From Aquamicrobium sp. LC103 (lineage in GTDB: Bacteria; Pseudomonadota; Alphaproteobacteria; Rhizobiales; Rhizobiaceae): DNA of 64,000 bases. Below the pieces are notes generated by a model. It made no database searches, had not been told where the DNA came from, and worked only from the letters and a program-made list of their open reading frames with translations. Position 1 is the first letter of the stretch, and every line of letters begins with the position of its first letter. The translations under genes were made by a program, and so were the position numbers. The stretch covers positions 62,001-126,000 of the forward strand of contig NZ_LBCQ02000005.1 of assembly GCF_001014615.2 (NCBI RefSeq), read 5' to 3'. Shown here piece after piece: positions 1-9,275 of the stretch.

Positions 1-2
1 TC

Positions 3-3000
3 GAGGCGTTTCGCGCTGCGTGGCGGCGCGTGATCGAGCGGCATGACGTCTTGCGTACCGAATGTCACTGGATCGACCTGCATCGCCCCGTCCAGGTCGT
101 TTACGATCACGCCGAACCGGAATGGCATATCGAGGACTGGAGCGGCCTCGATTCGAGTGCCCAGGACGTCGCCTTTGAGGAATGGCTCAAGGCGGATCGA
201 CAGCGTGGTTTTCGCATGGACGAGGCTCCGTTGCTCCGTTTCGCCCTGTTCCGGCTTGCCGGGAACCGGCACCGCTTCGTCTGGAGCTTCCACCATCTGT
301 TGATGGACGGGTGGTGCGGCGCGTTGCTCGTACGCGAAATGTTGCGGCTTTACGCGGGCCAGCAGCCTGCGGCAGCCCCAACTCCGTACAAGCATTATAT
401 CGATTGGCGCGCCGCACAGGATGCTGGGGCGGCTGAAGCCTACTGGAGGAACGAGCTTGCCGGGCTCGATGGCCCGACCGCGATCACGATCGCAAAGGGA
501 ACGTCGGAGGCAAGCGAAGCGGTAGAACTGCGGGCGACGCTGTCACAGGAGTGCGCGGAGCGGCTGCGGACGCTCTCGCGCTCACGGCGATTGACGTTCG
601 CGACCATCCTGCAAGGGGCGTGGGCCTTGCTCCTGGCGCGCTATGGTGAGCAGGACGACGTGGTTTTCGGGGCGGTGCAGTCGGGGCGACCGGCTGACCT
701 GCCCGGAGCGGAAGACATGATCGGCCTGTTCCTCAACACGGTGCCCGTCCGCGTTCGGGTCGATGCCGACGGGAAGCTGGATTCCTTGCTGGAGGCCATC
801 CAAGCCGGACAGGCCGGCCGGGAGCGCTTCGGGCATATCGGCCTTGCCGGCATCCAGCGTTGCAGCGGCCTTGGCGCCACGACATCCTTGTTCGACACGC
901 TCGTCATCGTCGAGAATTATCCGCTCGGAATACTCGACGCGGTCGAGATGGAGGGACGCGCGCTTCGCATCGGCGATGCTGGAAGTCATGAGCGAACCAA
1001 TTTTCCGCTCACCCTGCGCGTTTTTCCGGGTGCGTCGGTCGAACTGGTTCTCGGTATCGATCCCTTGCAGATGGATCCGGAGGCCGCGCGCCGGCTGCTC
1101 GGACATTACGAGACGATCCTCAACGCATTCTGCGAACGGCCCGATGCGCGATTGTGCGAGCTGGACATGGTGGGGGCGGAGGAACGCGATTGCCTGCTGT
1201 CGCGCGGCCGTGGTCCAGCGTGCGCCGTGCCGTCGCCGCTTCCCCATCAGATCGTCGCGCGGGCGGAAGCCACACCCGGCGCCGTCGCGATCGAATTCAT
1301 CGGAGAGCAGGGGAGGCGGATCCTCACCTGTTCGGAGCTCGTCTCGCGCGCTGGAAAGCTGGCAACCACGCTGCGAGAAAGACAGCTCGATCGCGGGGCG
1401 GTGGTCGCCGTATGGATGGAGCGCAGCCCCGATCTGATTGTCGCTCTGCTTGGCGTGATGATGAGCGGCGCGGCCTATCTTCCGATCGACCCAGACTATC
1501 CGGACGAGCGCATCGACCACATGCTGCGGGACGCGGCGGTAGGGCTGATCGTCACCGACGCGATCAATGCCGGACGCGCGGAGCGGGTGTATGACATCGA
1601 CGTTCTGGTGCCCGGCGGCCATGCCGCGCTTGCGGCAACGCTCGAGATGGGTTCGGTCGAACCGGAGGACATGGCTTATCTGCTCTACACAAGCGGCAGC
1701 ACCGGCAGACCCAAGGGCGTGCCGATATCGCATCTCAACCTTGCCAATCTGATCGCCGCCATGTGTGAGCGGCCGGGGATCGGGGCCCGTGACCGGATGT
1801 TGGCCGTGACGACGGTCGGGTTCGATATTGCCGGCCTCGAAATTTTCGGCCCGCTCGTCTCGGGGGGTACCCTGGTGCTCACCGACGCGGCGACCTGTCG
1901 AGACGGGGTGCGTCTCGCGCGATTGATCGAGGAGACGGACGCCACCGTCATGCAGGCCACGCCGAGCGGATGGCGGATGCTGCTCAACGCCGGATGGCAG
2001 GGAAAGCCGGATCTCAAGATGTTATGCGGCGGCGAGGCGCTTGACAGCCGGCTCGCGACGACGCTTCTGAACCATGGTGGGGAGCTGTGGAACATGTACG
2101 GGCCGACGGAGACGACCATCTGGTCGGCGGCGCTCAAGGTGGAGCCCGAATTGCTGGAAGGCCACGCCGTTCCGGTCGGCGGCGCGATTGCAAACACCCA
2201 TCTGCTGCTGCTCGACGGACGTGGCGCTCCAGTGCCCATGGGCGTGGCGGGGGAATTGTGCATCGGTGGACTGGGCCTGAGCAGCGGTTATCGGCGGCGA
2301 CCGGAGCTGACCGCGCGAAAATTCGTTCCAAATGGCTTCTGTTCGGCTTCCTACGACCAGGCGGTACTTTACCGCACTGGGGACCGTGCCCGCTGGCGCG
2401 CCGACGGACATATCGAGTTCCTCGGTCGCATGGACAATCAGGTCAAGCTGCGCGGTCATCGTATCGAGCTCGACGAGATCGAGGCGAGGCTTGTCTCATT
2501 TGCCGGCGTGGCGCAGGCGCTCGTGCATGTCGCCGATGACGGTATCGGGGCCCGTCTGGTCGCCTATCTGAAATGGCGGGACGCCGAGCCGGACGGGGCC
2601 GCGGCTCTGTTACGCGCGCATCTCCAGACGACGCTTCCGGCCTATATGCTGCCTGCCGCCTATGTATCGCTCGCCGCCTTTCCGTTGACGCCGAACGGCA
2701 AGGTCGACCGCAAGGCGCTGCCTGCGCCCGGGTTGGCGCCAACGCCTCCGCCCGACGTCGACCTCCGCTTCGACGAGCCGGCCGCGTCGGTGGCCCGGAT
2801 CTGGTGTGACGTGCTCGATCTAAATCGGGTCGGACCGAAGGACAATTTCTTCGAGATCGGCGGACATTCGCTGCTGGCGGTCAACGTCCAGCGGCTCATC
2901 GGTGAGCAGTTCGACGTCGATCTCCCGGTCGCCGATCTGTTCAGATTTCCGACACTGGAGACGCTTGCCGCCCATCTGGAGACCAAACTTGGCGGCGACG

Positions 3001-3098
3001 TGGCTGCCGCGGAATTACCCGACCGGGGCAAAATGCGCGCGGCGGGGCGCGAGCGGCTCATGCAGCGGCGTCTGAGCCAGCGGCCGGTCCGGGTCTGA
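3..3098 (+). CDS. Non-ribosomal peptide synthetase, C-A-T module, 5' truncated by window edge
   Basis: C-terminal part of an NRPS. The reading frame is open from base 3, so the true start lies upstream. The condensation domain runs to about residue 390 and carries the HHLLMDG catalytic motif near residue 97. The adenylation domain (about 410-890) shows the phosphate loop YTSGSTGRPKG, the YGPTETT motif, YRTGDRARW and the NGKVDRK lysine. A carrier domain has the phosphopantetheine serine in GGHSLL near residue 956. The protein ends about 75 residues after that serine, without a thioesterase or reductase domain. Reading the adenylation pocket by alignment to GrsA gives approximately D-I-L-Q-L-G-M-I-W-K, close to the known glycine code. 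It is followed 10 bases later by an exporter and a phosphopantetheinyl transferase, and then by ferric siderophore uptake genes, so the product is inferred to be a peptide siderophore. Confidence 0.93.
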   Translation, partial: EAFRAAWRRVIERHDVLRTECHWIDLHRPVQVVYDHAEPEWHIEDWSGLDSSAQDVAFEEWLKADRQRGFRMDEAPLLRFALFRLAGNRHRFVWSFHHLLMDGWCGALLVREMLRLYAGQQPAAAPTPYKHYIDWRAAQDAGAAEAYWRNELAGLDGPTAITIAKGTSEASEAVELRATLSQECAERLRTLSRSRRLTFATILQGAWALLLARYGEQDDVVFGAVQSGRPADLPGAEDMIGLFLNTVPVRVRVDADGKLDSLLEAIQAGQAGRERFGHIGLAGIQRCSGLGATTSLFDTLVIVENYPLGILDAVEMEGRALRIGDAGSHERTNFPLTLRVFPGASVELVLGIDPLQMDPEAARRLLGHYETILNAFCERPDARLCELDMVGAEERDCLLSRGRGPACAVPSPLPHQIVARAEATPGAVAIEFIGEQGRRILTCSELVSRAGKLATTLRERQLDRGAVVAVWMERSPDLIVALLGVMMSGAAYLPIDPDYPDERIDHMLRDAAVGLIVTDAINAGRAERVYDIDVLVPGGHAALAATLEMGSVEPEDMAYLLYTSGSTGRPKGVPISHLNLANLIAAMCERPGIGARDRMLAVTTVGFDIAGLEIFGPLVSGGTLVLTDAATCRDGVRLARLIEETDATVMQATPSGWRMLLNAGWQGKPDLKMLCGGEALDSRLATTLLNHGGELWNMYGPTETTIWSAALKVEPELLEGHAVPVGGAIANTHLLLLDGRGAPVPMGVAGELCIGGLGLSSGYRRRPELTARKFVPNGFCSASYDQAVLYRTGDRARWRADGHIEFLGRMDNQVKLRGHRIELDEIEARLVSFAGVAQALVHVADDGIGARLVAYLKWRDAEPDGAAALLRAHLQTTLPAYMLPAAYVSLAAFPLTPNGKVDRKALPAPGLAPTPPPDVDLRFDEPAASVARIWCDVLDLNRVGPKDNFFEIGGHSLLAVNVQRLIGEQFDVDLPVADLFRFPTLETLAAHLETKLGGDVAAAELPDRGKMRAAGRERLMQRRLSQRPVRV

Positions 3099-3108
3099 TC
3101 GGGCGCCC

Positions 3109-4518
3109 GTGTCGGTCGAGCCTCTCGCGCAGAGTTCTTCAGATGCCTTGATGACAGAGCCTCACGCTCTGGCCGCCGCGCATGCCCAAAGGGAGGAGAC
3201 GCGTCGCGCGACGCTTTTCAAGCTCAGCTTTCCTCTGTTCCTGAATTCGCTGCTGAATTTCGGCGTCATGCTGCTCGATACCATGATCATCAGCGCGCAC
3301 TCCGCCGATGCGGCGGCGGCGGTCGCCATAGCGAACCAGATCCTGATCGTCGCGCTGGAGCTTTCCACCGCGCTCGGCACCGGAGCCGTGATCGTTATCG
3401 CTCACCATCTCGGCCAAGGTGACCGTGAGCGGGCAGAGCGCGTGGCCGCGATCGCCGTCACCGCCAACACGCTTTTCGGATTGCTCGTGGGGCTGTTCAC
3501 CGCGCTGGCCGCGCCGGTGGTGCTGTGGCTTCTCGGCACGCCGGAAGCCATGGCGCCCGATATACGCCTCTATGTCGGCGTGGTGGGGATCGCCATGGCA
3601 TTCAACGGGTTCGCGACGGCCGCCACCGCCTCGTTGCGTGGTTTCGGCCGCAGCCGGACGATCGCCTTGCTCGGCCTGTTCGCCGCGACTTTCTATATCG
3701 CGGCCGAATATGTCCTCATTCTTGGCTGGGGTCCGATACCGGCATTGGGTGTATTGGGGTCGGGGCTCGGTACGCTGCTGATGCGGATCGCGGCTGCCGT
3801 TGCACTCCTGCTTATCCTTGCGCGCGGGCTCGGCCTGAGCCTGCCGCATCGCGAGGCGTTCTCGGACTGGCGCCTGCTGCGCCGCCTCTTCGGCCTGTCG
3901 ATGCCCAGCGTCTCCGACTACATCGCCTATGGCTGCTATCAGTTGATCCTGCTCGGTTTCATCACCGGGTTCGGTATAGTCGCCGTTCTCAGCCGCGCCT
4001 ATGTGATGATCGCCGTCACCTTCTTCATCTTCGTCATCATGGCCGTGAGCCAGGGCAACGAGGTGCTGCTGGGGTACCGGCGCGGCGCGGGCGAGGCCGG
4101 GCAGGCGTTTGCACAGGCGTTGCGCTCCAGCATCGTCGCGGCGGTTCTCGCTACTTTTTTGGCTATCCTCCTTTATCTGTTCGCGGACTTGTTCTTCGCG
4201 CTCTTCACCGACGATCCGGCGGTGGTGGTGCTGGGTACGGAACTGGCGCTGCTGACCGTGCTGCTGCAACCCGGCTTCGCGTTCAACACCGTCCTTTTCC
4301 AGTCGTTGCGCGCGGTCGGCGACGTCCGCTGGCCGGTCATGGTCAGCCAGGGGATTACCTGGGGCCTGAGCCTGCCGCTGGCCTGGTTCCTATGCCTGCA
4401 TCTCGGTTACGGCGTGGTCGGCGTGTGGTATGCGATGATCGTCGAGGAAACGATCAAGGGCATCGCGATGCTGTGGCGCTGGCATGACCGCAAATGGGTC
4501 CGGCATGTCGTTCTTTGA
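3109..4518 (+). CDS. MATE family efflux transporter, probable siderophore exporter
   Basis: Integral membrane protein of 469 residues, the usual MATE length, with about twelve hydrophobic segments starting at FKLSFPLFLNSLLNFGVMLL. The N-terminal half has the family pattern of long helices and a small-residue-rich loop (ANQILIVALELSTALGTGA). The GTG start at 3109 sits 10 bases after the NRPS stop; an in-frame ATG at 3151 is an alternative that would remove 14 residues. It is co-directional with the NRPS and overlaps the following transferase, so it belongs to the same operon. The family exports small organic molecules using Na+ or H+ gradients. Export of the newly made siderophore is an inference from position. 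Confidence 0.88.
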   Translation: MSVEPLAQSSSDALMTEPHALAAAHAQREETRRATLFKLSFPLFLNSLLNFGVMLLDTMIISAHSADAAAAVAIANQILIVALELSTALGTGAVIVIAHHLGQGDRERAERVAAIAVTANTLFGLLVGLFTALAAPVVLWLLGTPEAMAPDIRLYVGVVGIAMAFNGFATAATASLRGFGRSRTIALLGLFAATFYIAAEYVLILGWGPIPALGVLGSGLGTLLMRIAAAVALLLILARGLGLSLPHREAFSDWRLLRRLFGLSMPSVSDYIAYGCYQLILLGFITGFGIVAVLSRAYVMIAVTFFIFVIMAVSQGNEVLLGYRRGAGEAGQAFAQALRSSIVAAVLATFLAILLYLFADLFFALFTDDPAVVVLGTELALLTVLLQPGFAFNTVLFQSLRAVGDVRWPVMVSQGITWGLSLPLAWFLCLHLGYGVVGVWYAMIVEETIKGIAMLWRWHDRKWVRHVVL

Positions 4519-5269
4519 GGATATTGCCGAAAGCGAGATCCACCTGCACATGGTGGACGAGGCCGAGATCGCCCAGAATCGCCTCGACTCCTATCGCGAA
4601 GTCATGTCGGACGACGAGCATCAGCGTTGCGACAGATTCCATTTCGAGCGCAATCGCCGACAGTTCACGATCACCCGAGCCTTGCTGCGCTTCACCTTGT
4701 CACAATACGTACCAGGGGTCGCGCCGCGCGACTGGCGGTTCACGCGCAATGGGCATGGCAGGCCGGCCATCGCCAACGAGATCGGGCAGGCTCTCGATTT
4801 CAATCTTTCCCACACGACGGGCCGTGCGGTGATCTCCGTGTCGCGCTCGACCTTTGTCGGCGTGGATATCGAATGGCGTGGCAGGGAGATCGAAAGCGCC
4901 GATCTTGCCCGTCACTTTTTTGCCGCGGAGGAAACGGCGGACCTTCCAGACGTCGCGGTCGCACGCGACCGGCGCTTCTTCATGCTCTGGACTCTCAAGG
5001 AAGCCTATGTGAAGGCGCTGGGGAGGGGGCTTTCGATCCCGCTCGACAGTTTCTGCATAGGCTTTCCGGAAGAGGATGCAATCAGCCTCCGTGTCGACGA
5101 TCCCCCGGACGCGCCGTTCGGCTGGCGGCTCTGGACGCTCGATGCCGGTGGGGATTACGCCCTGTCCGTGGCTGCCAAAGCGGCTGAGCCGTGGCGACTT
5201 CGGCTTTTTCGCAGCGTGCCGATGTCGATCGCGCAGGAGATCGAATGCCATATCCTGCGTAGTCTCTAG
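4505..5269 (+). CDS. 4'-phosphopantetheinyl transferase, Sfp/EntD type
   Basis: Transfers the phosphopantetheine arm of CoA to carrier-domain serines, here presumably those of the adjacent NRPS. The two signatures of the superfamily are present: VGVDIEW near residue 117, whose acidic residues bind Mg2+, and WTLKEAYVKALGRG near residue 160. The length of 254 residues fits the Sfp group rather than the short AcpS group. The ATG at 4505 (MSFFED) was chosen; an in-frame ATG at 4484 would add seven residues. Either start lies inside the 3' end of the MATE gene, which indicates translational coupling. Confidence 0.9.
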   Translation: MSFFEDIAESEIHLHMVDEAEIAQNRLDSYREVMSDDEHQRCDRFHFERNRRQFTITRALLRFTLSQYVPGVAPRDWRFTRNGHGRPAIANEIGQALDFNLSHTTGRAVISVSRSTFVGVDIEWRGREIESADLARHFFAAEETADLPDVAVARDRRFFMLWTLKEAYVKALGRGLSIPLDSFCIGFPEEDAISLRVDDPPDAPFGWRLWTLDAGGDYALSVAAKAAEPWRLRLFRSVPMSIAQEIECHILRSL

Positions 5270-5334
5270 GTCTTCGAGCAAAGCGCGGCCATCTTCTATT
5301 GCGCTTCAAAAGTCGAGTGTTGTACTCATCTTCG

Positions 5335-6300
5335 ATGAAGATAACCCCTGAGATCATTTTCGACGGAGCGTCGGAACGTCTCGCCATTGCCGATGGCGAA
5401 GCCGGCCTCCGCGCGGCCTTGAAGCTCCAGGAAAAGGTCTCGTCCCAGACCATGGCGGATATAGGCGCGCTTGCGCCGGGCTGGACACGCGCTGATCTGC
5501 TCTTCGGCGACGATGCCGCGCTGGAAGACATGCTGGACTATCAGGCCGGCTTCGCCGACGAGATGGACCTCAAGACGCGCGCGGCATACCACATCACGGA
5601 ATACAGCAACCGTTTCGCGCTGGTGGCCGTGGCGCCGTTCGTCGGTTTCGGCCTCGTGCCGGATTTCCGCCCGGCCAGCGTCGCGCTTTCCCATGACACA
5701 CGTCCCTTGCAACTGAAGACGCGCTTGGTCGACGAGCGGCTGACGCGTCTGCGCTTCCTGTCGGAACGAGCAGCGACTTCGGACGCCCTGGTGGCGCAAG
5801 GCGCTGCCGCTGCCGAAGCACGAGCACTGCTGCGCGATCTCCTGCGGCAGGGCGTGGAAGCACATTTTGAGCCGCTGATCTCGGGGTTGCATCGCAAGAC
5901 CAGCTTGTCGGAGAGCGCGATGTGGCGGCTGGTCGGCGATTCGCTTGGCGCACGCTTTCTAGATGCAGGCCAGTATTTCGACCGGCTGGAAGAAGCCAAG
6001 AGCGACGCTCTGGCGATCCTGAAACATCGCGGATCGCCGCTGAACAACCGGCAGCTGCACTATTTCGAGGTCACGGTGAGGGACGATGCCGACCCCGACC
6101 GGGTCCTGGCCCGGCGCACCTTCCGGGCGCGCGGCGGATGCTGCCGTTTCTACACGGTGGAAGGCGGGCATCTATGCTCCACCTGCGTGCTTCAGAAGCC
6201 AGCGGATCGCGATCGAATCGTCGAGGCTGGCATGAGGCGGCATCTCGGCCTTGCCCCGCGTCCGGAAGACGCCGTTGTAAACGGCGACGCGCCGGGTTAA
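5335..6300 (+). CDS. FhuF-type siderophore ferric-iron reductase
   Basis: Protein of 321 residues with a C-terminal cysteine cluster CC-x10-C-x2-C (Cys 269, 270, 281 and 284), the exact spacing of FhuF proteins, which hold a [2Fe-2S] cluster and reduce iron from hydroxamate-type siderophores in the cytoplasm. The first 260 residues are helical and carry no other recognisable motif. The ATG at 5335 (MKITPEI) is preferred over a TTG at 5299. It lies 65 bases after the transferase and just before the siderophore uptake genes, which supports a role in iron release after import. Confidence 0.85.
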   Translation: MKITPEIIFDGASERLAIADGEAGLRAALKLQEKVSSQTMADIGALAPGWTRADLLFGDDAALEDMLDYQAGFADEMDLKTRAAYHITEYSNRFALVAVAPFVGFGLVPDFRPASVALSHDTRPLQLKTRLVDERLTRLRFLSERAATSDALVAQGAAAAEARALLRDLLRQGVEAHFEPLISGLHRKTSLSESAMWRLVGDSLGARFLDAGQYFDRLEEAKSDALAILKHRGSPLNNRQLHYFEVTVRDDADPDRVLARRTFRARGGCCRFYTVEGGHLCSTCVLQKPADRDRIVEAGMRRHLGLAPRPEDAVVNGDAPG

Positions 6301-6337
6301 GTCAAAACATGAGATAGATAATCCAGTTTACGGGCCC

Positions 6338-7252
6338 ATGCGTATCATCCTTGCGATCCTGTTCACCGCCATCGGCGTCCTGTCCGCCTTCGCTTGCGAC
6401 GGGCGGCTGCTGACGGAAGGCGTCTTCAATCCGCCCGTTTGCATTCCTGAAAATCCGCAGCGGATTGTAACGCTTGATGCCTATTACAATCTCGGGATGG
6501 GGCTGGAGCTCGGAGCTCCCATTATCGGCGCGCCTCTCTTCGCGATGGACGATGACGCCTTGCAGGCCACCGCGAAGGAGCGCGGCGTCGCGGATATCGG
6601 CAGTTCCAGCCAGCCGAGCGTGGAGGCGATCATCGGGCTCAAGCCGGACCTTATCCTCGGCGATGCCTTCATGCATGCGCGCGCCTACGACATCGCGCAA
6701 AAGATCGCGCCGACGGTTCTGATCGAGGCGCAGGACTGGAAACAATATTATGCGCTGGTCGCCGACTTCACTGGGCGCAAGGGCGAGGCCGACATCGAAT
6801 TCGACGCCTATGAAAAGCGGGCGGCCGACATCCGGGCACGAATGCCGGAGGTCAAAGTGTCCGTCGTGCGTATCATTCCGGGCGGCTTTCAGGTCTATGT
6901 CGACGGGCCGGGTTCCTACGGTCCGTTCAGCATCCTGCGCGAGGCGGGCGTGACGCGAACCGTCTATGAAACCGTCAGCGACGACACCGTGCTCAAGCGC
7001 CCCGACTGGGAAGGGCTCGCTGCGCTGGATGGCGACATCCTCCTTTATATCGTCGGCGGCGGGCACGACAACGATCCGAGCGGGCGCCTCGAAACGGAAA
7101 CGCTGAACAATCCGCTCTGGCAGATGCTGCCGGCGGTGGCGGCGGGCCGCGCCTATCGGGTCGATCCCGCCACCTGGATGGAGTTCAGCGGTCTCGCGTC
7201 GGCCAATCGCGTGCTCGACGATGTCGAGCGCTACGTTCTCTCGAATAAGTGA
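6338..7252 (+). CDS. Ferric-siderophore ABC transporter, periplasmic binding protein
   Basis: Binding protein of the FecB/BtuF fold, 304 residues. A hydrophobic signal segment (ILAILFTAIGVLSAFAC) is followed by the mature region beginning CDGRLLTEG. The cysteine could be a lipidation site, but the preceding AFA is a weak lipobox. The mature protein has the family core PQRIVTLD, the VADIGSSSQPSVEAIIGLKPDLILG segment and a C-terminal helix. It is followed by two FecCD permeases, the first starting inside its stop codon. A near match to the TGA-N9-TCA iron box (last base differs) lies at 6310-6324, between its start codon and the preceding gene. Confidence 0.9.
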   Translation: MRIILAILFTAIGVLSAFACDGRLLTEGVFNPPVCIPENPQRIVTLDAYYNLGMGLELGAPIIGAPLFAMDDDALQATAKERGVADIGSSSQPSVEAIIGLKPDLILGDAFMHARAYDIAQKIAPTVLIEAQDWKQYYALVADFTGRKGEADIEFDAYEKRAADIRARMPEVKVSVVRIIPGGFQVYVDGPGSYGPFSILREAGVTRTVYETVSDDTVLKRPDWEGLAALDGDILLYIVGGGHDNDPSGRLETETLNNPLWQMLPAVAAGRAYRVDPATWMEFSGLASANRVLDDVERYVLSNK

Positions 7253-8292
7253 ATGGCCGGGTGATCGGGACTTCGGCCCATAGCGGCGTGACCGGGGGTT
7301 CGGTCGGAAAAAACGCGACCCTTCTGCTGCTTGCCGGTCTGCTGGCGGTTGCCGGTGTGTGGGCAATGACCGTGGGCACCTCCGACCTTGCAGCTAGCGA
7401 GGTCGTCGATGCGCTGGTACGTTTCGACGGGTCCAGGGAGCATACGGTGGTGATTTACGTGCGACTGCCGCGCGTGCTTGCCGGGATACTGGTCGGAGCG
7501 TCTTTCGCGGTGGCCGGCGCGATTATGCAGGCTGCGACCAACAATCCGCTGGCTTCGCCGGATCTGCTCGGCATCAACGCCGGCGCCGCCTTCTGCGTGG
7601 TCATGTCGATCATCCTGTTCAACACGGATTCCAGTGCGGTGCATGCCTGGTTCGCCTTTGCGGGAGCGACCGCGGCGGCGGTCGCCGTCTACACCGTGGC
7701 TTCGTTCGGCGTCGGTGGGGCCACGCCGCTGAAGCTGCTGCTGGCCGGGGCGGTCTTCAGCGTCTTCCTGACGTCGCTCACCACGGCGGTGTTGATCTTC
7801 GACCAAGGTGCGCTGGACCAGATAAGGCTATGGGCCGTCGGGTCGCTCGCGGGGCGTCCGCTCTCCAGCTCGGTGGCCATCGCGCCTTACACGATCCTGG
7901 GAATATTGGCCGCCTTATTGTTTCGCCGTCAGATCACCACGTTGAGCCTTGGGGCCGAGATCGCGCGCTCGATCGGCCAGAACGCGGTTCTCTGGCGGGC
8001 TATCGCGGCCGGCATCGTCGTCATTCTGGCTGGCAGTGCCGTGGCCCTTGCCGGCCCGATCGCCTTCGTCGGGTTGGTCGTGCCGCATATCGCGCGCATG
8101 ACCATGGGCGTCGACTATCGCTGGATCATACCTTTCAGCGGTCTTTTCGGGGCGTTGCTCGTGGTGAGCGCGGACGCCGTCGCGCGTCTGCTGATGCCTT
8201 CGCAAAGTCTCCCGGTGGGTGTGACCATGGCGCTGATCGGCGCGCCGTTCTTCATCTATCTCGCGCGCTCCAGGGCGGACGCACGCGCATGA
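7249..8292 (+). CDS. FecCD-type iron-siderophore ABC permease, subunit 1
   Basis: Membrane permease of 347 residues with the FecCD signature (RLPRVLAGILVGASFAVAGA, then NNPLASPDLLGINAGA) and a C-terminal block GLVVPHIARM that contacts the ATPase. About ten transmembrane helices are predicted by eye. Translation starts at a GTG at 7249 that overlaps the stop of the binding-protein gene by four bases; a second GTG at 7261 is possible. It pairs with the next gene as the second half of the channel. Confidence 0.92.
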   Translation: MNGRVIGTSAHSGVTGGSVGKNATLLLLAGLLAVAGVWAMTVGTSDLAASEVVDALVRFDGSREHTVVIYVRLPRVLAGILVGASFAVAGAIMQAATNNPLASPDLLGINAGAAFCVVMSIILFNTDSSAVHAWFAFAGATAAAVAVYTVASFGVGGATPLKLLLAGAVFSVFLTSLTTAVLIFDQGALDQIRLWAVGSLAGRPLSSSVAIAPYTILGILAALLFRRQITTLSLGAEIARSIGQNAVLWRAIAAGIVVILAGSAVALAGPIAFVGLVVPHIARMTMGVDYRWIIPFSGLFGALLVVSADAVARLLMPSQSLPVGVTMALIGAPFFIYLARSRADARA

Positions 8293-9275
8293 TCCGTCCC
8301 GTAACCCTGCTCGTGCTGGCGATCATGTCGCTGCTGCTGGTATCGCTGGTTCAAGGCGATTATCCGGTCCCGCTTACGGAACTGTGGCAGGTGCTGCGCG
8401 GCGATCCGGCTGTCGGCGCGGAAATCGACATGATCGTGCTCGACCTGAGGCTGCCGCGCGCCGTGCTTGCCTTGCTTGTCGGCGCGGCATTGGGCGTAGC
8501 CGGGGCGATTACGCAGGCCGTCATGCGCAACCCGCTCGCGGAGCCGGGCCTGTTGGGCATCAACAGCGGCGCGGCGCTTGCGGCGATGATCATCATCGTC
8601 GGCATGAACCCGGCGCCCGATCACCTGGTTCCGGCCGCGAGCTTCGCCGGCGCCGCGGCCATGACGCTCGCCGTCTACCTGCTTGCATGGCGCAACGGCA
8701 CCAGTTCGCTGAGACTCATTCTCATCGGTATAGGGCTCTCCTCGCTCGGTGGCTCGGCGACCGCCTTTCTGAGCGCGTTTGGCGACGTGCGTGACGTGCA
8801 GCGCGCCATGGTCTGGCTCGCCGGCAGCATCTATGACGCTTCTTGGGCGAAAGTGCAGACGTTGTTGATGTGGGCGGGCCTTCCGTTTGCTCTCGTGTGG
8901 GCAAGCGCGCGGCAGCTCGACACGATAAGCTTTGGCGACGAGACGGCGCGCTCGCTCGGCCAACCCGTCGACCGCGTGCGTCTCATGATGATCGCCGCCT
9001 GCACGCTTCTATCGGGTGCGGCCGTCGCCGTCTCGGGGCTCATTGGTTTCGTCGGGCTGATCGCGCCGCATCTCGCGCGGCGCATCGTCGGGCGCAGCCA
9101 TGTCAGGCTGGTGCCGGCTGCCGCGCTTCTCGGCGCAGTTCTCGTCATGGCGGCCGATCTGGTGGGGCGTACGATCATCGCGCCCGCGCAGATCCCGGCC
9201 GGCATCCTCACCGCGCTGCTGGGCGCACCTTTCTTTGCCTTTTTGATGTGGGAGCGGCGTCATGTTGCAGCATGA
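8289..9275 (+). CDS. FecCD-type iron-siderophore ABC permease, subunit 2
   Basis: Second permease, 328 residues, starting MIRPVTLLVLAIMSLLL. It shows RLPRAVLALLVGAALGVAGA, NPLAEPGLLGINSGA and GLIAPHLARR, the same three family landmarks as its partner. The ATG at 8289 overlaps the stop of subunit 1 (ATGA), so the two are translationally coupled. The frame stays open upstream to 7830, but that stretch lies over subunit 1 and is not coding. Confidence 0.92.
   Translation: MIRPVTLLVLAIMSLLLVSLVQGDYPVPLTELWQVLRGDPAVGAEIDMIVLDLRLPRAVLALLVGAALGVAGAITQAVMRNPLAEPGLLGINSGAALAAMIIIVGMNPAPDHLVPAASFAGAAAMTLAVYLLAWRNGTSSLRLILIGIGLSSLGGSATAFLSAFGDVRDVQRAMVWLAGSIYDASWAKVQTLLMWAGLPFALVWASARQLDTISFGDETARSLGQPVDRVRLMMIAACTLLSGAAVAVSGLIGFVGLIAPHLARRIVGRSHVRLVPAAALLGAVLVMAADLVGRTIIAPAQIPAGILTALLGAPFFAFLMWERRHVAA

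Noticed and set aside
3139-4269. Open frame of 376 codons opposite the MATE gene
   Set aside because: Extremely rich in Q, R, H and E, which is the antisense signature of hydrophobic membrane codons.
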